Made by a program: the position numbers and the translations under genes
NCBI GenBank assembly: GCA_024760905.1
Contig: CM045733.1
Location: forward strand, 24,469,501-24,533,500
Source: Plotosus lineatus
Lineage: Eukaryota; Chordata; Actinopteri; Siluriformes; Plotosidae
Length of the DNA: 64,000 bases
Direction: 5' to 3'
The notes under the pieces: generated by a model
What the model was told of the DNA's origin: nothing
What the model saw: the letters and a program-made list of their open reading frames with translations, nothing else
The model's database searches: none
Shown: positions 61,140 to 64,000 of the stretch, one piece after another
Layout: every line of letters starts with the position of its first letter
Position numbering within the stretch: position 1 is the first letter of the stretch

Positions 61140-61855
61140 CACCCAAAAGAGTTAATACATCAATGTGAAATGCAAATAGAAAGAGATGTTTTGTACCAGT
61201 AGATTTCCCATTCATGTTGTTGTTTGTTTTATTTACTTAAAAGGAATGAAACAATTTATTTTTGAGCAAAGCAGGAAGGTTAACACATTTTATACATGTG
61301 CAAATATATAGTACTGTGTAAAGGTTTTAGACACATTCAAAAAAAATGGTGCAGAACAAAGGTGCTTTATATAAATAATGATATTCTATTAAAAAATCTC
61401 CACATAAAAAGGGTGAGAAGCACATTCCTCTTCTCCACATTCATGACCGAAGTGCCCTTGAACAAGGCACCTAACCCCCAACTGCTCTCAGGGCACAGCA
61501 ATGTGTGTAGCAGTGCACTGCTCTGAGAGTGTATGCTCAATGTTTACATGTGTGTGCTCACTTTGGATGGGTTCAATGCAGAAGTAATGATTTCAATTGC
61601 AGGATTAATACAGTATATCAAAATTAAAAATAAAAGAACTTATGACTGCATATGGCCTAAATGGCCCCAAGTTTTTTCCTACTTAAAGTAATAAATACTG
61701 AAATTCCTGTTATTTAATATTAATTAATTTTGAAGTGTGTGCAGCATTGTTTTAGACCTAAATGTTCTGACCATTATATTATGTTAATTGTATTAATGTG
61801 CTTGTATCTTTGAAATAAAAAAATAGGGTGAGTTTATCTAGCTGTGAAATAAAGA
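61140..61855 (+). other. transporter 3' UTR with poly(A) signals
   Basis: AT-rich non-coding sequence after the stop. AATAAA occurs at 61814-61819 and 61848-61853, the first plausible 3' ends. A SINE-like stretch (CCTTGAACAAGGCACCTAAC and what follows, about 61430-61580) lies inside, so part of the UTR is transposon-derived. Confidence 0.5.
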
Positions 61856-61899
61856 TCAGTCGATCTTTTTTTTTTTTTTTTAATCTTATATCAGCATAA

Positions 61900-62770
61900 G
61901 ATCAGAGGTGAAAGTAAGCTGGAATGCACTGGAATGCCATGCTAGTAAGAAATATATAGACCTCTTCTACAGGACTGCACCGGAATGCTGCAGGAAAAGC
62001 AATTTTCATCTGTGCATACAGTGCAAGCCCTTTCTTTTTTCATGCGAATCGTACCAAAATTAATGTAAAATTGATGAATCCATAATCATCTCCAAAATAT
62101 GCCTTCCGTGACGTGTTAAACTAGGTTTCAGTGTGAGGATGAACAATAGGCTACGGGTAGGCTACAGACCTTACTTGGCGTATGAGATTGCAACTTGTAG
62201 TAGGTCATCACTCACGTAAGGGTTACGTTAACCACATGTGTGCTGTGTTTGTTTGTTTTTTTGCAAACAACAACGTAGCCATTTTTGCAAAATAAACAAA
62301 ACAAAAATCCCCAGATAATAAATTGTGAGGTTTTATGCATTGTGAAATACTTTGTTACTCTGTGATGCGAGCAGCACCACTCCCTTCCGCAAACAAACAC
62401 ACATGAAGAGAGAAAATTCAATGCATTCTTTTCATTGGATGGCTGGCTGGCTGCCTTCATGATGGAAGGACCCCCAGACAGTGCTGGAGGCTCAGCCGGG
62501 GGCAACATAGGTCGGTTTGATAGGGAACGGGATCTAAACACAGCCTAATGCACTGAAAGTAAAAAAAAATGCAAAAGGGAATTGATTTTATGATGAAGAG
62601 AAAGAGGAATGATTATAAAGTTCAGGAACAGAAAGCAGAAAGTGCAGAGGAAGCACATGGAGCAGGGAGGCTATGCAGTAGACCAGAGATGGGCCACAAA
62701 GGCCTGACAATGGGCCTGGACCAGTACACAACAGTAGGCTGTATGATTTTTTTCGTGTAGTTTACATTTA
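61900..62770. mobile_element. possible hAT-like remnant
   Basis: Starts CAGAGGTGAAAGTAAGCTGG, a terminus seen in fish hAT elements, and 62590-62640 reads MMKRKRNDYKVQEQKAE, which could be a transposase start. No right end is found and similarity is weak. Confidence 0.3.
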
Positions 62771-63430
62771 CTGTTGGCTGATGCTGTCAGGAATCTTATG
62801 AAAACACCAAGTTGCTGTGTTATTATTGTTCTGATGTTATCTCCCCCGAAAGAAGTACTTTATCTGCATTTTAAATGAAAATAAATGTTTTGCCACATTA
62901 CATTATGTGTCTGTCAACTTATGTTATGCACTCACAGTTAGAAAAGAGTGGCATTAGTAATATATTTGTTTTTGCTAAAAATATTTTTGAGTTGCACAGT
63001 TCCTGCAAGAACCTTGTATTACGTCCCCCTGCATTAGATATATTATAACATATTTCTAGAGTTCTGTATAAATGTAACTAATGCAAAACAATAAACCCGA
63101 GTCAACAATTGTATTAATTGGAACCAGTGAACTAGTTATATGTAAGAATATCATTTGGTTTAAAGAGTGTTTTTTTTTTTTTTTTTTAGGTTGGATAGTG
63201 GCCAACAATCTAGTCAGCATGTTGCTCACTGATGCAAAATCATGTTTACACTAAACATTCACTTAAAACACCAAAATGGTGAAACGGTGATTTCAATGCC
63301 ATATGGCTTTTGCATAGCAAACTTGAATGTGCCTTGAGGCTGCTTCAAATACAGTATTCAAACTATTAATCTACCATTTTCATAAACGGCTAATAGTTTT
63401 GACACAGTATATCGATTACAAGTTGTATCA
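62771..63430. other. intergenic, nothing recognised
   Basis: AT-rich, T run at 63170-63188. No coding or repeat signal seen. Confidence 0.5.
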
Positions 63431-63439
63431 AGTATGATA

Positions 63440-63560
63440 TAAAAATCTCTGGTTAAGGCCCTTGGTTCTTGATCCGATGGTCAGGGGTTCAATCCCCAGC
63501 ACCACCAAGCTGCCAGTTTTTGACCCCTAACCCTTAATTGTTTGTATGTAGAAAAATTGT
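63440..63560 (+). mobile_element. tRNA-type SINE head fragment
   Basis: GGTTAAGGCCCTTGGTTCTT and GTCAGGGGTTCAATCCCCAG (B box), then CACCACCAAGCTGCCAG, as in common fish SINEs. Confidence 0.6.
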
Positions 63561-63574
63561 TAATACACCATTGA

Positions 63575-63850
63575 GAGTATTCTGTCTGGCTGCATTGTGA
63601 CCTGGCACGACAGTCTTAAAGTTCTGGACTGCAAAGCTGTACAGAGGGTGGTCAGATCAGTACAACGCATCATCAGGACTGAACCCACCATCAAGGATCT
63701 CTACAGATAGAGCTCTAGGAAGAAAGCCCAGTGCACTGTCACTGATCAAAGCTGCTCCAGCAACACACTCGTCACACTCCTGCAGTTGGGCAGACAGTTC
63801 AGGTGCATCCAGACCTGCATCCACAAATATCGGGTTATGTCTACCCACAA
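63575..63850 (+). mobile_element. LINE 3' fragment (Rex1/CR1-like style)
   Basis: Broken plus-strand frame reading KVLDCKAVQRVVRSVQRIIR then TEPTIKDLY and LLQLGRQFRCIQTCIH, similar in pattern to the C-terminal end of fish non-LTR retrotransposons. Clade is a guess. Confidence 0.5.
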
Positions 63851-64000
63851 GTCATCAAGCTACTGCACTGCCGAAATACTGGACAATTTGCATGCAACAT
63901 TTTGCACATTATTTGTACACACTGTACATGTACACGCCGTACATGTACACGCCATTATCTCTGCACAGTTTTATTTGTATAGTGTTTTTTTTTTCAATTG

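Noticed and set aside
62569..62760. Small gene reading MQKGIDFMMKRKRNDYKVQE
   Set aside because: No splice context, no homology I recognise, and it lies in a possible hAT remnant.
1..64000. CRISPR array, operon, phage or plasmid genes
   Set aside because: Short tandem repeats are microsatellites without spacers, and genes are intron-split vertebrate genes.
1..64000. Endogenous retrovirus or other integrated virus
   Set aside because: No gag, protease, integrase or envelope-like frames and no paired LTRs; all RT sequences belong to non-LTR elements.

Overview
This is nuclear DNA from a teleost fish. The genes have introns with GT-AG borders, are low in GC, and are crowded by fish-type transposons (RTE and L2 LINEs, tRNA-headed SINEs, Tigger/pogo-like, hAT-like and Tc1-like DNA elements) and by long CA and TA microsatellites. 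The species cannot be fixed from the sequence. I see no bacterial, viral or organellar segment.

Two host genes lie head-to-tail on the + strand. The first is the 3' part of kdm5a (histone H3K4 demethylase). Thirteen exons between 817 and 26280 encode the last 1045 residues: the C5HC2 zinc finger, the PLU-1-like helical region, PHD2, an LxCxE motif, a lysine-rich stretch and PHD3. The JmjN, ARID, PHD1 and JmjC exons must lie before base 1. The second is a complete SLC6 transporter gene of the GABA/betaine/taurine subgroup, most likely slc6a13. Its fifteen coding exons run from 35752 to 61139 and join in frame to 606 residues. The order kdm5a then slc6a13/slc6a12 on one strand matches human 12p13.33, so this is an old linkage.

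Layout: 1-576 is the end of a Tigger-like element carrying a fold-back. 577-26280 holds the kdm5a exons, with an RTE LINE at 2280-5012, nested Tigger-like elements at 6120-7441 and 18834-21966, two hAT-like elements at 9754-11452, and an L2 LINE at 14675-17260. 26281-29010 is probable kdm5a 3' UTR split by a hAT element. 29010-35750 is intergenic and nearly all transposon. 35752-61139 is the transporter. Its 10.6-kb intron 7 holds an RTE inside an RTE and a three-level nest of SINE in RTE in hAT. Its intron 8 holds a LINE with an inverted 5' part inside a larger element with terminal inverted repeats. 61140-64000 is 3' UTR followed by repeat debris.

No new multi-gene system is visible. The points most worth a second look are: substrate-site changes in the transporter (Ser42 where GAT2/GAT3/BGT1 have Glu, plus changes in TM6); a GC-AG intron with two in-frame donors in kdm5a; and a SINE family whose 3' tail matches the resident RTE LINE while its tRNA-like head also occurs with a different tail. 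All family names come from reading the sequence and from memory of the families, not from a database search.
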